DNA of 64,000 nt, taken from Bradyrhizobium arachidis (GTDB lineage: Bacteria > Pseudomonadota > Alphaproteobacteria > Rhizobiales > Xanthobacteraceae). The notes beneath the pieces are model-generated. The model ran no database searches and had not been told where the DNA came from. It saw nothing but the letters and a program-made list of their open reading frames with translations. This document shows positions 9,166-17,416 of this stretch, piece by piece; within the stretch, counting starts at the first letter, position 1; every line of letters starts with the position of its first letter. The stretch covers positions 8,883,501 through 8,947,500 of the forward strand of contig NZ_CP077970.1 in the NCBI RefSeq assembly GCF_024758505.1. The letters run 5' to 3'. Position numbers and translations under genes: made by a program.

Positions 9166-9963
9166 ATGGAAAATCTAACACACTACCCCTTGCTCTTGTT
9201 CGTGGTTTTCTTCGTGGCGCTATCGCTCGTCGCGGTAGCAGGCTCCTGGTTACGCAGGCGTTATCCGGATTCCGACGATGAAAAGAACGAACATCTCGGC
9301 ATCATCCTATCGGCCGCCTTGACCCTACTCGGGCTGATCATTGGCTTCAGTTTTTCCATGGCGATCAGTCGCTATGACCAACGCAAGAATTTCGAGGAGG
9401 CGGAAGCCAACGCCATCGGAACCGAACTTTTACGCGCCGACTTTCTGCCATCAGCGGATGCCGAAAACGTCCGCAAGCTACTCGCCGAGTACACCCGCCT
9501 ACGAATCCAATTCTACCTCAACAAGGACGACGATCAGCGCATGCGGATCGACGAGCGGACAACTCGATTGCAGAGCGATCTCTGGTCTGCAGTCCGCGCT
9601 TCGTTGGCAGCACAGCCAACTCCGGTGGAGGCGCTGGCGCTTTCCGGCATGAATGACGTGATCAACTCGCAAGGCTATACGCAGGCGGCATTCTTGAACC
9701 GAATCCCCATTGCCGCGTGGTTTCTCATGGCGATCATCGCGCTTTGTTCTAACGCGCTGATGGGCTATCGGTCGCGAAGCGGCAAGGCCGGCGGAGGGCT
9801 GGTGTTCGTGCTGCCGCTGATCGTTTCGTTTGCCTTCCTCCTGATCGCCGATATCGATGCTCCGCGGCATGGCTTGATCGAGGTGCGGCCGCAGAACCTG
9901 GAAGGCCTGGCGAATTCCCTCGGTAATCAAGTCCAGGTCATCCACGTCCCACGTAGCCCGTAG
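9166..9963 (+). CDS. DUF4239 (bestrophin-like) membrane protein
   Basis: This is a 265-residue protein with four clear membrane segments: about 8-28, 47-67, 180-200 and 212-230. The first two flank the motif SDDEKNEHLGIILSA, and RYDQRKNFEEAEANAIGTEL follows the second. That order (hydrophobic pair, charged R-x5-EA-x2-I-T helix, long soluble helix, hydrophobic pair) is typical of DUF4239 proteins, distantly related to bestrophin channels. Function is unproven. It lies 209 bases downstream of the octahaem cytochrome on the same strand, so co-transcription is possible but not shown. The ATG at 9166 has no strong Shine-Dalgarno sequence. Confidence 0.75.
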   Translation: MENLTHYPLLLFVVFFVALSLVAVAGSWLRRRYPDSDDEKNEHLGIILSAALTLLGLIIGFSFSMAISRYDQRKNFEEAEANAIGTELLRADFLPSADAENVRKLLAEYTRLRIQFYLNKDDDQRMRIDERTTRLQSDLWSAVRASLAAQPTPVEALALSGMNDVINSQGYTQAAFLNRIPIAAWFLMAIIALCSNALMGYRSRSGKAGGGLVFVLPLIVSFAFLLIADIDAPRHGLIEVRPQNLEGLANSLGNQVQVIHVPRSP

Positions 9964-10035
9964 CGTCGAACCTCGATGCTCGCGTTGACCCTGCTAAGCG
10001 TAAAACAGACGTCGTCGGGGCATAACCGACGCTTT

Positions 10036-10930
10036 TTGACCCTGGCTGTGTGAAAACGCCGCTGGTTGCTACGATTCTCCGGTGATTCTGCGGGGGAAGC
10101 TGATGAGGCGCTTCGTTGAGCCGGCGGATCGTGCGCAGTGGACGCTATTGCCCGAATGCCTCGATGATTTCATTGACGAGAGCAACCCTGTTCGCGTGAT
10201 CGACGTATTTGTCGATACGCTCGATTTGGCTGAGATGGACTTTGAGGGGGTGGAGCCGGCGGGGACCGGGCCGCCGTCATACCGTCCCTCGGTTCTCCTG
10301 AAGCTGTACATCTATGGCTATCTGAACCTGGTGCAGTCAAGCCGGCGGCTGGAACGCGAGGCCGGACGCAATGTCGAGGTCATGTGGCTGCTGGGTCGGC
10401 TCGCTCCTGATCACAAGACGATGGCGGACTTCCGCAAAGACAATGGCCTGGCGCTGCGCAAGGTATGTGCGCGTTTCGTCGAACTCTGCCGTGAGATGGG
10501 CCTTCTCGCGACGGCGAGCGTCGCCATCGATGGCAGCAAGTTCAAGGCCGTGAACAACCGTGACAAGAACTTCACGCGGGCGAAGGTGGAACGGCGGCGT
10601 GCCCAGTTGGAGGAGAGCGTTGCGCGCTATCTGAGCTAACTTGACACGACCGACCGGCAGGAGCCGATGGAGGCGTTGGCAGCGAAGGTGACGAGGCTCT
10701 CCGAGAAGCTGACAAAGCTGAAGGAGGAAATGGGCAGGCTTGCTGTCTACGAGAAGCAGATGCTCGCTTCGCCCGATCAGCAAATCTCTCTTACTGATCC
10801 CGACAACCGCTCGATGGCAACGAGCGGCCGCGGCTCAGGCGTCGTCGGCTACAACGTGCAGGCCGCGGTCACTATTGCCATCGCAAAGAAACAGCGCGCC
10901 GCGCTGGCAACGGTATCAATGCTGCAGTAG
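10036..10930 (+). mobile_element. IS1182-family insertion sequence, truncated remnant
   Basis: The segment begins around a sequence (CTGGCTGTGTGAAAACGCC, near 10040-10058) that resembles the ends of this IS group and carries the front of an IS1182-type transposase. The 3' part of the element, including the rest of the transposase and the right inverted repeat, is missing. Transposase homology stops around 10870, where unrelated sequence and a DUF5131 gene tail follow. Confidence 0.6.
10103..10930 (+). pseudogene. IS1182-type transposase with in-frame stop and 3' deletion
   Basis: ATG 10103 has a GGGGGAAG ribosome-binding site. The product starts MRRFVEPADRAQWTLLPECL and contains the N-terminal transposase block (RPSVLLKLYIYGYLNLVQSS) and VAIDGSKFKAVNNRDKNFT. 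At 10637-10639 a TAA interrupts the frame (ARYLS*LDTTDRQEP); relatives usually have Gln here, so a single CAA to TAA change would explain it. The same frame continues to SGVVGYNVQAAV and then diverges, ending at 10930 without the catalytic C-terminal region. Both lesions make it inactive. Confidence 0.85.
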
Positions 10931-10956
10931 TTTATGCGCCTCACAGGATTGCAGGG

Positions 10957-11245
10957 TCACACAATTGGGAATTGACTCCACTGCACGTCGTCGAGGTCGC
11001 GACCGCCGGATTTTGGCCTGATCCCGCCCCATTGCTTGAAAAAGAATGCGACCGAGTTGTCGATGCATTGATCGCGAATCTCCCGAACCCAATCGGCGTT
11101 CATGGGGCGCGCTCGAGGCCCGCTTTCCCCACCCACAATGACCCAATCGATACCGGCGAGATCGAGTTTGCCGATACGGCCAATGAGCGGCTCGATCGAC
11201 AGGAAACGCACACCAGCTGGAGATTGTTGCAAATGGCGAATGCGG
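10957..11245 (-). pseudogene. DUF5131 (phage Gp37/Gp68-like) protein, C-terminal fragment
   Basis: The minus-strand frame reads AGVRFLSIEPLIGRIGKLDL, then AGIDWVIVGGESGPRARPMN, ADWVREIRDQCI and VAFFFKQWGG. These are the conserved C-terminal blocks of DUF5131, a radical-SAM-like family frequent in prophages and integrative elements. The first roughly 150 residues with the usual Cys cluster are missing. The fragment is joined at about 11245 directly to the truncated integrase. Confidence 0.75.
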
Positions 11246-11247
11246 CT

Positions 11248-11948
11248 GGCCGTCGCTCCGCCTTCCAACCATCGAGAAGATCCTGGAAGGAGACTGCGCG
11301 TTGTGGCGCGCGCGGGGTTGCCGAACCGGGCAACACAGAGAAGTTCGGAAAAGGAAATTCCGGAAGGGTTTCTCCTTTGGTCAGCCTGGCGAGCACGAGG
11401 CTTGCGCGCTGTATGGCAGCCCCAATTGCGCGCGCCATTGTCTGTCGATTTTGCCAATCGTCAGATAGCCCGCGAGCGCTAAGGTAGCCATCTGCGGCTT
11501 CTAGACAGGCCTGCTCCATTCTTGCGATCTTGTACGAGTCCGGCTCGGGAGCGGAGAAATCTAAGGACTGCGCAAGAGCGGCGTCATTCTCTTCCCTGGT
11601 CGGCGGATGGCCAAAGGGCCGATCGCCAACGCCGATATCCCAACTGGTCTGTTGACTCGGATTGTCCCTGTATTGCTCCAACCAGCGATCATACGAGACA
11701 ATAGCTAGTTGGTGAGCTTCACGCTCAGTCAGAAATTTTGGTCCCGCGCGCAGATTGGCCCATCGAGCCTCGAGCTCGGCGAGTGCCTTGGCATGTCGCA
11801 CCTTTGCTTCGGCTGGATCGCGGGTCTGAAGGCTGACCTTCTCCTCGCGTTTGCCGACAAGCTGGCGGAGATCGTCCGGTACAGCTTTTCGGAGTTGATA
11901 GATCCCGGTTTTCGGGTGCTTCCATGGACGTGACATCGCAAGCGGCAT
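11248..11948 (-). pseudogene. Tyrosine integrase, N-terminal part only, next to tRNA-Phe
   Basis: The frame begins near ATG 11948 and reads MSRPWKHPKTGIYQLRKAVP, then DDLRQLVGKREEKVSLQTRD, the DUF6538-type N-terminal domain of rhizobial tyrosine recombinases. It runs through a core-binding region ending VSFQDLLDGWKAE. Sequence then jumps, near 11250, into the DUF5131 fragment, so the catalytic domain with the R-H-R-Y residues is lost. Its start lies about 85 bases from the 3' end of tRNA-Phe, the usual position for an integrase that uses the tRNA 3' end as attachment site. This marks the right end of a former integrative element. Confidence 0.8.
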
Positions 11949-12033
11949 TGTACCACCGTTCTGTACCAAACGCGTAGCGCTAAGCCGTTGAATTTGCTGA
12001 ATTGCTTTGGATATCAGGCTCTTAGAAGAGCCG

Positions 12034-12109
12034 TGGTGCCCAGGGGCGGAATCGAACCACCGACACTGCGATTTTCAGTCGCATGCTCTACCAACTGAGC
12101 TACCTGGGC
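12034..12109 (-). tRNA. tRNA-Phe (GAA)
   Basis: The minus strand folds into a complete cloverleaf: acceptor GCCCAGG / CCTGGGC, D-stem GCTC / GAGC, anticodon stem TGCGA / TCGCA with loop CTGAAAA, and T-arm GGTGG-TTCGATT-CCGCC. Discriminator A and CCA are encoded. The loop gives anticodon GAA. Its 3' end faces the truncated integrase, so it probably served as attB for the accessory region to the left. Confidence 0.98.
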
Positions 12110-12294
12110 GTACCCGACGAGAGGGCGCAAGGCCCATCGAGCGGGCGGTTTATAGTGGGCTGAAGGCGGCCTGTCCACCCGGCTTCGCCAGGAGGCTTCG
12201 CCGGGCACGGCCCGGCTGTGAACAACGGTCGGCGGTGCTGGCGCGACTGTCGCCGCCGGCGCCGGGCGATAGTTTAAACAATTGATATTATTGA

Positions 12295-12477
12295 TTATTC
12301 TACGTCGTCATCGTGGTTCTCACGACCCGGGATGACGTAGCCGCCTTTCAGCCAGCGGTTCAGGTCGACGTCGCGGCAGCGCGAGGAGCAGAACGGGCGG
12401 GTGGCGTGCTCGGCCGGCTTGCCGCAGATCGGGCAGGTTTTGAGCGGGCCGGCAGGTTTTTTGACGTGGTCGTCCAT
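12295..12477 (-). CDS. yacG: DNA gyrase inhibitor YacG
   Basis: This 60-residue zinc protein contains CPICGKPAEHATRPFCSSRC, the paired CxxC and CxxxC ligands of YacG, followed by DVDLNRWLKGGYVIPG, also typical of the family. YacG binds the GyrB C-terminal region and inhibits gyrase. It lies between maf and tRNA-Phe, a conserved rhizobial order. The acidic tail ENHDDDVE is lineage-specific. Confidence 0.95.
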   Translation of the reverse strand: MDDHVKKPAGPLKTCPICGKPAEHATRPFCSSRCRDVDLNRWLKGGYVIPGRENHDDDVE

Positions 12478-12580
12478 GATGGCGGCAGCTTACACGAGGT
12501 GACGGCGTCCAGGGGCCTGTCGGCAAACGGGTTCCTGGCGCGGACGCGCAGGCGTCCCGGCCTGGGGCCTGCGGGGCCGG

Positions 12581-12605
12581 TCTACTGTGCATGGGGTTGT
12601 TTCGA
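12581..12605 (+). repeat. 25-bp dispersed element, copy 1
   Basis: The 25 bases starting TCTACTGTGCATGGGGTTGT and ending TTCGA occur again, identical but reversed, at 50808-50832. This copy lies in the gap between yacG and maf. It is not part of a recognised gene. Confidence 0.75.
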
Positions 12606-12632
12606 TGCTTTGGCGCGGACGCGGGTCCGCGC

Positions 12633-13262
12633 TCAGATGCCGGCGGCGTTGAGCCAGCCGAAGCGGATCGGGAAGCCCTCGCCGCCGAGCAGCGTCGTGG
12701 TCTCGTAGAGCGGCAGGCCGACGACGTTGCTGTAGGAGCCGACCATCTTGACCACGAAGGAGCCGGCGATGCCCTGCACGGCATAGCCGCCGGCTTTGCC
12801 GCGCCATTCGCCGGAGCCGATATAGGCCTGGATGTCGTCCTCGGAGAGGCGCTTGAAGCGCACCCTCGTCTCGACCAGGCGCTGGCGAAAGGCCTCGCGC
12901 GGCGTCACCAGGGTGATCGCGGTGTAGACGCGGTGGTTGCGGCCCGAGAGCAGCCGCAGGCACTGCGCAGCCTCGTCCACCAGATTGGCCTTGGGCAGGA
13001 TGCGGCGGCCGACCGCCACGACCGTGTCGGCGGAGAGGATGAAGGCGCCGCGCAGCTCGTCGTCGAGCTGCACCGATTTGAGCGCCGCATCGGCCTTGGC
13101 GCGGGCCAGGCGGTTGGCGCAGGCGCGCGGCAGCTCGCCCCGCTTCGGCGTCTCGTCGACGTCGGCCGGCCGCAAGGCATCGGGCTCGATGCCGGCCTGG
13201 TTGAGCAGCGACAGGCGCCGTGGCGAACCGGAGGCAAGAACGAATTTGGGGCGGCCGAGCAT
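12633..13262 (-). CDS. maf: Maf-type nucleoside triphosphate pyrophosphatase
   Basis: The 209-residue product starts [20 protein letters not shown], the Maf signature. It continues with the KA-x-A block ([11 protein letters not shown]), the catalytic [12 protein letters not shown] motif, and [20 protein letters not shown] near the C-terminus. Maf proteins hydrolyse non-canonical nucleotides to monophosphates. It belongs to the hisD-to-yacG cluster. No Shine-Dalgarno sequence precedes the ATG, so translation may depend on weak or leaderless initiation. Confidence 0.95.
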   Translation of the reverse strand: MLGRPKFVLASGSPRRLSLLNQAGIEPDALRPADVDETPKRGELPRACANRLARAKADAALKSVQLDDELRGAFILSADTVVAVGRRILPKANLVDEAAQCLRLLSGRNHRVYTAITLVTPREAFRQRLVETRVRFKRLSEDDIQAYIGSGEWRGKAGGYAVQGIAGSFVVKMVGSYSNVVGLPLYETTTLLGGEGFPIRFGWLNAAGI

Positions 13263-13414
13263 CAGGAGATTTTGGGAGGACGAAGCAGGGGGTGAATTTG
13301 CGCGCGGAACCTATCGGAAGGGGGCTGCTTTCACAACCCGGGAACCCGGGGCGGAGTTAACTGATTCGAGGCCTGCACAAGCGTGTGCCCGCCGTCTGTG
13401 ACGTGGGTGTTACG

Positions 13415-13882
13415 TCACCCGCTCGCCGCGCCCACCTTCGCGAAGCGGCGGCGGATGCGCATCAGGAGCTGGTCGCAGACCTCGCGATAGGCGGCGAGCT
13501 TCTGCTCACGGTTGCCTTCGGTGCCGGTCGGGTCGTGCATCGGCCAGTATTCGACGTCGGCGGCGAGCGTCCGGGTCAGATCCAGCGCCTTGTGATGGGC
13601 CTCCGGCGACAGCGTGATGATGAGGTCGAAATTCAGCCCCTCCCAATCCTCGAGCTCGTCGAAGGTGGTCGGCTTGTGGGTGGAGATGTCCTGGCCGAGC
13701 TCGGCCATCACGGCAATCGCGAAGGGATCCTGCTCGCCCTTCCTGACGCCGGCCGACTTCACATAGAGGCCTTGCGGAAACATGTGCTTCAACAGGCTCT
13801 CGGCCATCGGCGAGCGCACGCTGTTCATCGCACAGGCAAACAGCACCGACTGCGGATTGCGTGCGCGTGGGGGCGCAGCCAT
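13415..13882 (-). CDS. Low-molecular-weight protein tyrosine phosphatase / arsenate reductase-like
   Basis: This 155-residue protein has the P-loop VLFACAMNSVRSPMAES near the N-terminus, giving the C-x5-R catalytic signature (CAMNSVR). The general-acid region appears as WPMHDPTGTEG near residue 117, with the expected DP. Substrate is unknown: phosphotyrosine and arsenate are both possible for the fold. It is followed 32 bases downstream-to-upstream by UPF0262 and then by hisD, as in other rhizobia, so all are probably one transcript. Confidence 0.85.
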   Translation of the reverse strand: MAAPPRARNPQSVLFACAMNSVRSPMAESLLKHMFPQGLYVKSAGVRKGEQDPFAIAVMAELGQDISTHKPTTFDELEDWEGLNFDLIITLSPEAHHKALDLTRTLAADVEYWPMHDPTGTEGNREQKLAAYREVCDQLLMRIRRRFAKVGAASG

Positions 13883-13888
13883 CCGTGA

Positions 13889-14386
13889 TCAGCCTTTCCA
13901 ATGGAGGACAGTAATGAGCGTGAACAGCCGGCGCGAGGTCTCGAAATCGACCCGCACCTTGCCCTTCAACCGCTCCTGCAGCGTGCGCGATCCCTCGTCA
14001 TGGATGCCGCGGCGGCCCATGTCGATGGCCTCGATCTTGTCCGGCGTCGCGGTCCGGATCGCCTGATAGTAGCTGTCGCAGATCATGAAATAGTCCTTCA
14101 CGATTCGCCGGAACGGCGTCAGCGACAACAGATGAGCGACCACGGGCGTGCCGTCCTCGCGGCGGATGTCGAACATCAGGCGGTTGCCGGTGATGCCGAT
14201 ATGCAGCGTGAACGGCCCCGCGGCCCCTGCGCCTTCCGGCGCGAACAGGTTCTGCTCGATCAAATCGTAGATCGCGATCGCGCGCTCGTGCTCGATGTCG
14301 GGCCCGGAGCGGCCGATCGATTCCTCGTCGAGCGTGACGCCGACGATGCGATTGTTCGAGTCGTCCTGTTCGGGCGGCTTGTTCAT
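13889..14386 (-). CDS. UPF0262 family protein
   Basis: The product has 165 residues from ATG 14386. The sequence [20 protein letters not shown], then [15 protein letters not shown] and [18 protein letters not shown], is diagnostic of UPF0262, an alphaproteobacterial family without known function. The start codon overlaps the hisD stop (ATGA), showing translational coupling. The frame extends further upstream but that part lies inside hisD. Confidence 0.92.
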   Translation of the reverse strand: MNKPPEQDDSNNRIVGVTLDEESIGRSGPDIEHERAIAIYDLIEQNLFAPEGAGAAGPFTLHIGITGNRLMFDIRREDGTPVVAHLLSLTPFRRIVKDYFMICDSYYQAIRTATPDKIEAIDMGRRGIHDEGSRTLQERLKGKVRVDFETSRRLFTLITVLHWKG

Positions 14387-15678
14387 GACAGATTGAGGCG
14401 CAATCCAACCGAGCGCGAATGGGCGTCCAGCCCCTCCGCCTTGCCGAGAATCATCGCAGCAGGACCCAGCGCGCGCAACTGGTCGGGACCGCATTTCAGG
14501 ATCGAGGTGCGCTTCATGAAGTCGTGCACGGAGAGCCCCGAGGAGAACCGCGCCGAGCGCGCGGTCGGCAGCACGTGGTTGGAGCCGCCGACATAGTCGC
14601 CGATCGCTTCCGGCGTATGCGCGCCGAGGAAGACCGCGCCGGCGTTGCGGATTTTGCCGGCAAGCGCATCCGGGTCGCTGGTCATGATCTCGAGATGCTC
14701 GGCGGCGATGGCGTCCGCGAGCGGAATGGCCTCGGCCAGGTTCTTCACCATGATGACGGCGCCAAAATCATTCCACGAGGCGCTGGCGATCGCCGCGCGC
14801 GGCAGCGTCGTCAACTGCGCCGTGACCGCGGCCTCGACATCGGCGGCGAGCCGGGCCGAGTCCGTGATCAAAATCGACTGCGCGCTCGCATCGTGCTCGG
14901 CCTGCGCCAGGAGGTCGGCGGCGATCCAGTCGGCATTGCCGGTGTCGTCGGCGATGACCAGCACCTCGGACGGACCGGCGATCATGTCGATGCCGACCTT
15001 GCCGAACACCAGCCGCTTTGCGGCGGCGACATAGGCATTGCCGGGGCCGACGATCTTTGCCACCGGCGCGATCGTCGCGGTGCCATGGGCGAGCGCGGCC
15101 ACCGCCTGCGCGCCGCCGACGCGATAGATCTCGGTGACGCCGCCGAGCTTTGCTGCCGCCAGCACCAGCGGGTTGAGCTTGCCGTCGGGCGACGGCACCA
15201 CCATCACGAGGCGCGCAACGCCGGCGACCTTGGCGGGCACCGCATTCATCAGCACCGAGGACGGATAGGCCGCGGTGCCGCCGGGCACGTAGAGGCCGGC
15301 CGATTCGATCGCCGTGTAGCGCCAGCCGAGCTCGACACCGAGCGGGTCGGTGAAGCGCTCGTCCTTGGGCAACTGCCTGGCGTGATAGGTCTCGATGCGG
15401 TCGCGGGCGAGCTTGAGCGCGTCCAGCGTCGCGCTATCGCAAGCCTTCACCGCGGCGTCGATCTCGTCGGCCGAGACGCGCAAGGAGGCGGCATCGAGCG
15501 AGAGCCGGTCGAACTTCTTCGTCGCCTCGATCAGGGCGGTGTCGCCGCGCTTGGCCACGTCGTCGACGATGGCGCGTGCAGCGGCCTCGACATCGGCCGA
15601 AACCTCGCGCTTGGCGGCGAGGAAGGCCGCAAATCGCGTGTCAAAATCGGCGCTGCTGCGGTCGAGGCGAATGGGCAT
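14383..15678 (-). CDS. hisD: Histidinol dehydrogenase
   Basis: The 431-residue enzyme catalyses the last two steps of histidine synthesis (histidinol to histidine, NAD and Zn dependent). Diagnostic segments are [37 protein letters not shown], the [14 protein letters not shown] block, [11 protein letters not shown] and the C-terminal [12 protein letters not shown] chose ATG 15678 (MPIRLD) over upstream in-frame starts because the family begins there. It is the first gene of a probable operon with UPF0262 and the phosphatase; maf and yacG follow on the same strand. Confidence 0.97.
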   Translation of the reverse strand: MPIRLDRSSADFDTRFAAFLAAKREVSADVEAAARAIVDDVAKRGDTALIEATKKFDRLSLDAASLRVSADEIDAAVKACDSATLDALKLARDRIETYHARQLPKDERFTDPLGVELGWRYTAIESAGLYVPGGTAAYPSSVLMNAVPAKVAGVARLVMVVPSPDGKLNPLVLAAAKLGGVTEIYRVGGAQAVAALAHGTATIAPVAKIVGPGNAYVAAAKRLVFGKVGIDMIAGPSEVLVIADDTGNADWIAADLLAQAEHDASAQSILITDSARLAADVEAAVTAQLTTLPRAAIASASWNDFGAVIMVKNLAEAIPLADAIAAEHLEIMTSDPDALAGKIRNAGAVFLGAHTPEAIGDYVGGSNHVLPTARSARFSSGLSVHDFMKRTSILKCGPDQLRALGPAAMILGKAEGLDAHSRSVGLRLNLS

Positions 15679-15774
15679 TTTGGCGTGTCGTTCCGGCGTG
15701 TCAGGGGCGCCTTCGGGACGGCGCGGCCCCCTGCTCAATGGCGCGGCGGGCATCCGGCGTCAACCCAGCTTGAC

Positions 15775-15895
15775 GTCGTCCTGGCGAAAGCCAGGACCCA
15801 TTACCCCAAGTCTTTGTTATTGAAACGAGATGTGGCCCCGTCCTGCCGCCTCATTCAATCCTGTGGTTAAGGGTCCTGGCTTTCGCCAGGACGAC
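15775..15895. repeat. Palindromic intergenic element (25-bp perfect arms)
   Basis: The arms at 15775-15799 and 15871-15895 are perfect 25-base inverted repeats; each also contains an internal palindrome (CCTGGCGAAAGCCAGG). They lie between hisD and the DUF2948 gene. The arrangement, outer arms with inner hairpins around a roughly 70-base centre, is that of a REP/BIME-like or MITE-like element. Confidence 0.85.
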
Positions 15896-15924
15896 AGCGG
15901 AGGATGTGGCGCTGCCTCGCCCCC

Positions 15925-16368
15925 TTACCTGTCGACATCCGCCTGCCCCACCTCCCCGGTCCCGAGATCGTCCGTCCCGAGGTCGGTCAGCTCGCATTCC
16001 AGGCATTCGACATCGAGCCGGATGGCGCCGCCATGGGCGAACAGCAACAGCGCGCTGCCGCCGGGCACGTCATGGGCGTGGAATTCGATGCCGACAAGGT
16101 CCAGCACCTTGTCAGGCGTGGCGAGGTCGATGTTGCGCGATTTGCAGGCGAGCACGCGGTCGAAGCGGAGCGCTGAGACCAGCCGGCGCGGCTCCGTCTC
16201 GCCTTGAAGCGTCTGCTCCCAGTCGAGCCGGTTGAGGCCGACCACCAGCCGCTTCTCGCCCTGCCGCCAGATGATGTCCGATGTCTGCACCCGCGCGTCC
16301 TGCACATGGGTCGAGATCACCGCGAGGTCGTCGGCGTCGAGCGCCATCAATTTGAGCTGGGGAGCCAT
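15925..16368 (-). CDS. DUF2948 family protein
   Basis: This 147-residue protein starts MAPQLKLMALDADDLAVIST and contains HVQDARVQTSDIIW, RQGEKRLVVGLNRLDWE and IEFHAHDVPGGSALLLFAHG, all characteristic of DUF2948, a small alphaproteobacterial family usually found beside hisD. Function is unknown. A GGGAG ribosome-binding site lies just before the start. Confidence 0.92.
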   Translation of the reverse strand: MAPQLKLMALDADDLAVISTHVQDARVQTSDIIWRQGEKRLVVGLNRLDWEQTLQGETEPRRLVSALRFDRVLACKSRNIDLATPDKVLDLVGIEFHAHDVPGGSALLLFAHGGAIRLDVECLECELTDLGTDDLGTGEVGQADVDR

Positions 16369-16419
16369 GGCCGACCTCTAACGTCGCGAGCCGTGGGCCC
16401 GTTCCACCGCGTCGCCACG

Positions 16420-16549
16420 GCTAAAGCGCGATGAATTCAGGTTGAATCGTCATCGCGCTTTAGCTCCTTGTTTGAGCATGATCTCCGCGCAAACGCGTTC
16501 CGCGTTTGTCGCGAGGGAAAACCGCTGCACACTTTTCCGGATCATGCTC
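16420..16549. repeat. Composite palindromic repeat
   Basis: Two nested elements are present. Arms GCTAAAGCGCGATGA (16420-16434) and its complement (16450-16464) form one hairpin. Arms GAGCATGATC (16474-16483) and GATCATGCTC (16540-16549) enclose a second. A partial relative (GCTAAAGCGCG) occurs near 50889. These look like widespread intergenic repeats and not gene-specific regulators. Confidence 0.75.
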
Positions 16550-16569
16550 TAGGCTATCGAGCCGGCCGG

Positions 16570-17229
16570 CTAGAATCTATTGATATCCTCGTTCTCCAGG
16601 ACAGTGCTGGAATAGCCGTTCCGGGCGACACCGATCATGGCGCGGCCCACCTTCTCGGTCGTAGTCATCAGGCGCGGCGCGAGGCGATGCGTGAGCGACA
16701 GCAGCGGCGCGGTCGCGACATAGAACGCGTTCACCCAGCCGGTCTTCGAGCGCGCGCCATGGAGCGGCTGGATGGCGCCGGGGCGGAACATGTAGGCGGC
16801 CTTGAACGGCAGTTTTGCCAGATCGTTCTCGGTCTTGCCTTTCACGCGTGCCCACATCACACGGCCCTGCTCGGTCGTATCGGTGCCGGTGCCCGTGACG
16901 TAGACGAAGGTCATCTGCGGATTGAGCCGCGCGAGCGTCTTCGCCGCAGCCATGGTGATGTCGTAGGTCAGACGACGGTAGCGCTCCTCGTCCATGCCGA
17001 TCGAGGAAACGCCGAGACAGAAGAAGCAGGCGTCGTAGCCTGTAAGCTGCGCCTCGATCGCCGAATAGTCGAGGAAGTTGTCGTGGACGATCTCGGTGAG
17101 CTTGGCGTGGCGCTGCCCGGTCGGGCTGCGGCCGATCACCAGCACGCGCGCGACGTCGGGATCGATCAAGCATTCGCGCAGCACGCCCTGCCCGACCATG
17201 CCGGTCGCGCCGAAGATGATGACTTGCAT
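16570..17229 (-). CDS. NAD(P)-binding atypical short-chain epimerase-like protein
   Basis: This is a 219-residue Rossmann protein. The N-terminus MQVIIFGATGMVGQGVLREC carries the GxxGxxG dinucleotide motif, followed by a second strand VLVIGRSP. YDACFFCLGVSSIGMDEERY and a YVTGTGTD segment match the NAD(P)H-binding (PF13460-type) atypical SDRs related to oxidoreductase HTATIP2. There is no obvious YxxxK catalytic pair. Substrate is unknown. It is followed by a palindromic repeat and is probably monocistronic. Confidence 0.8.
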   Translation of the reverse strand: MQVIIFGATGMVGQGVLRECLIDPDVARVLVIGRSPTGQRHAKLTEIVHDNFLDYSAIEAQLTGYDACFFCLGVSSIGMDEERYRRLTYDITMAAAKTLARLNPQMTFVYVTGTGTDTTEQGRVMWARVKGKTENDLAKLPFKAAYMFRPGAIQPLHGARSKTGWVNAFYVATAPLLSLTHRLAPRLMTTTEKVGRAMIGVARNGYSSTVLENEDINRF

Positions 17230-17251
17230 CGGCAGCCTCGATGAAGATGCA

Positions 17252-17403
17252 CCCTCTCCCCTTGTGGGAGAGGGTGGCTTCGCGGAAACGCGAAGCCGGG
17301 TGAGGGGTCTCTATCCGCGAGTCAATCTCTCGCAGTTTTGCTCGCGGATGCAACCCCTCATCCGTCGCGCTACGCGCGCCACCTTCTCCCACAAGGGGAG
17401 AAG
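17252..17403. repeat. Palindromic intergenic repeat
   Basis: The outer arms CCCTCTCCCCTTGTGGGAG (left) and CTCCCACAAGGGGAGAAGG (right) are near-perfect inverted repeats enclosing further internal inverted segments (for example GGCTTCGCGGAAACGCGAAGCC). It lies between the convergent end of the alpha/beta hydrolase and the start of the SDR-like gene. Confidence 0.8.
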
Positions 17404-17416
17404 GAAGGAAGCATGC

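Noticed and set aside
12591..13295. Plus-strand frame of 234 codons across maf
   Set aside because: It is antisense to maf, which has its full set of motifs.
14419..15870. Plus-strand open frame of 483 codons opposite hisD
   Set aside because: It mirrors the complete, well-conserved hisD and shows Arg/Gly/His-rich composition without any motif. It results from GC-rich codon use.
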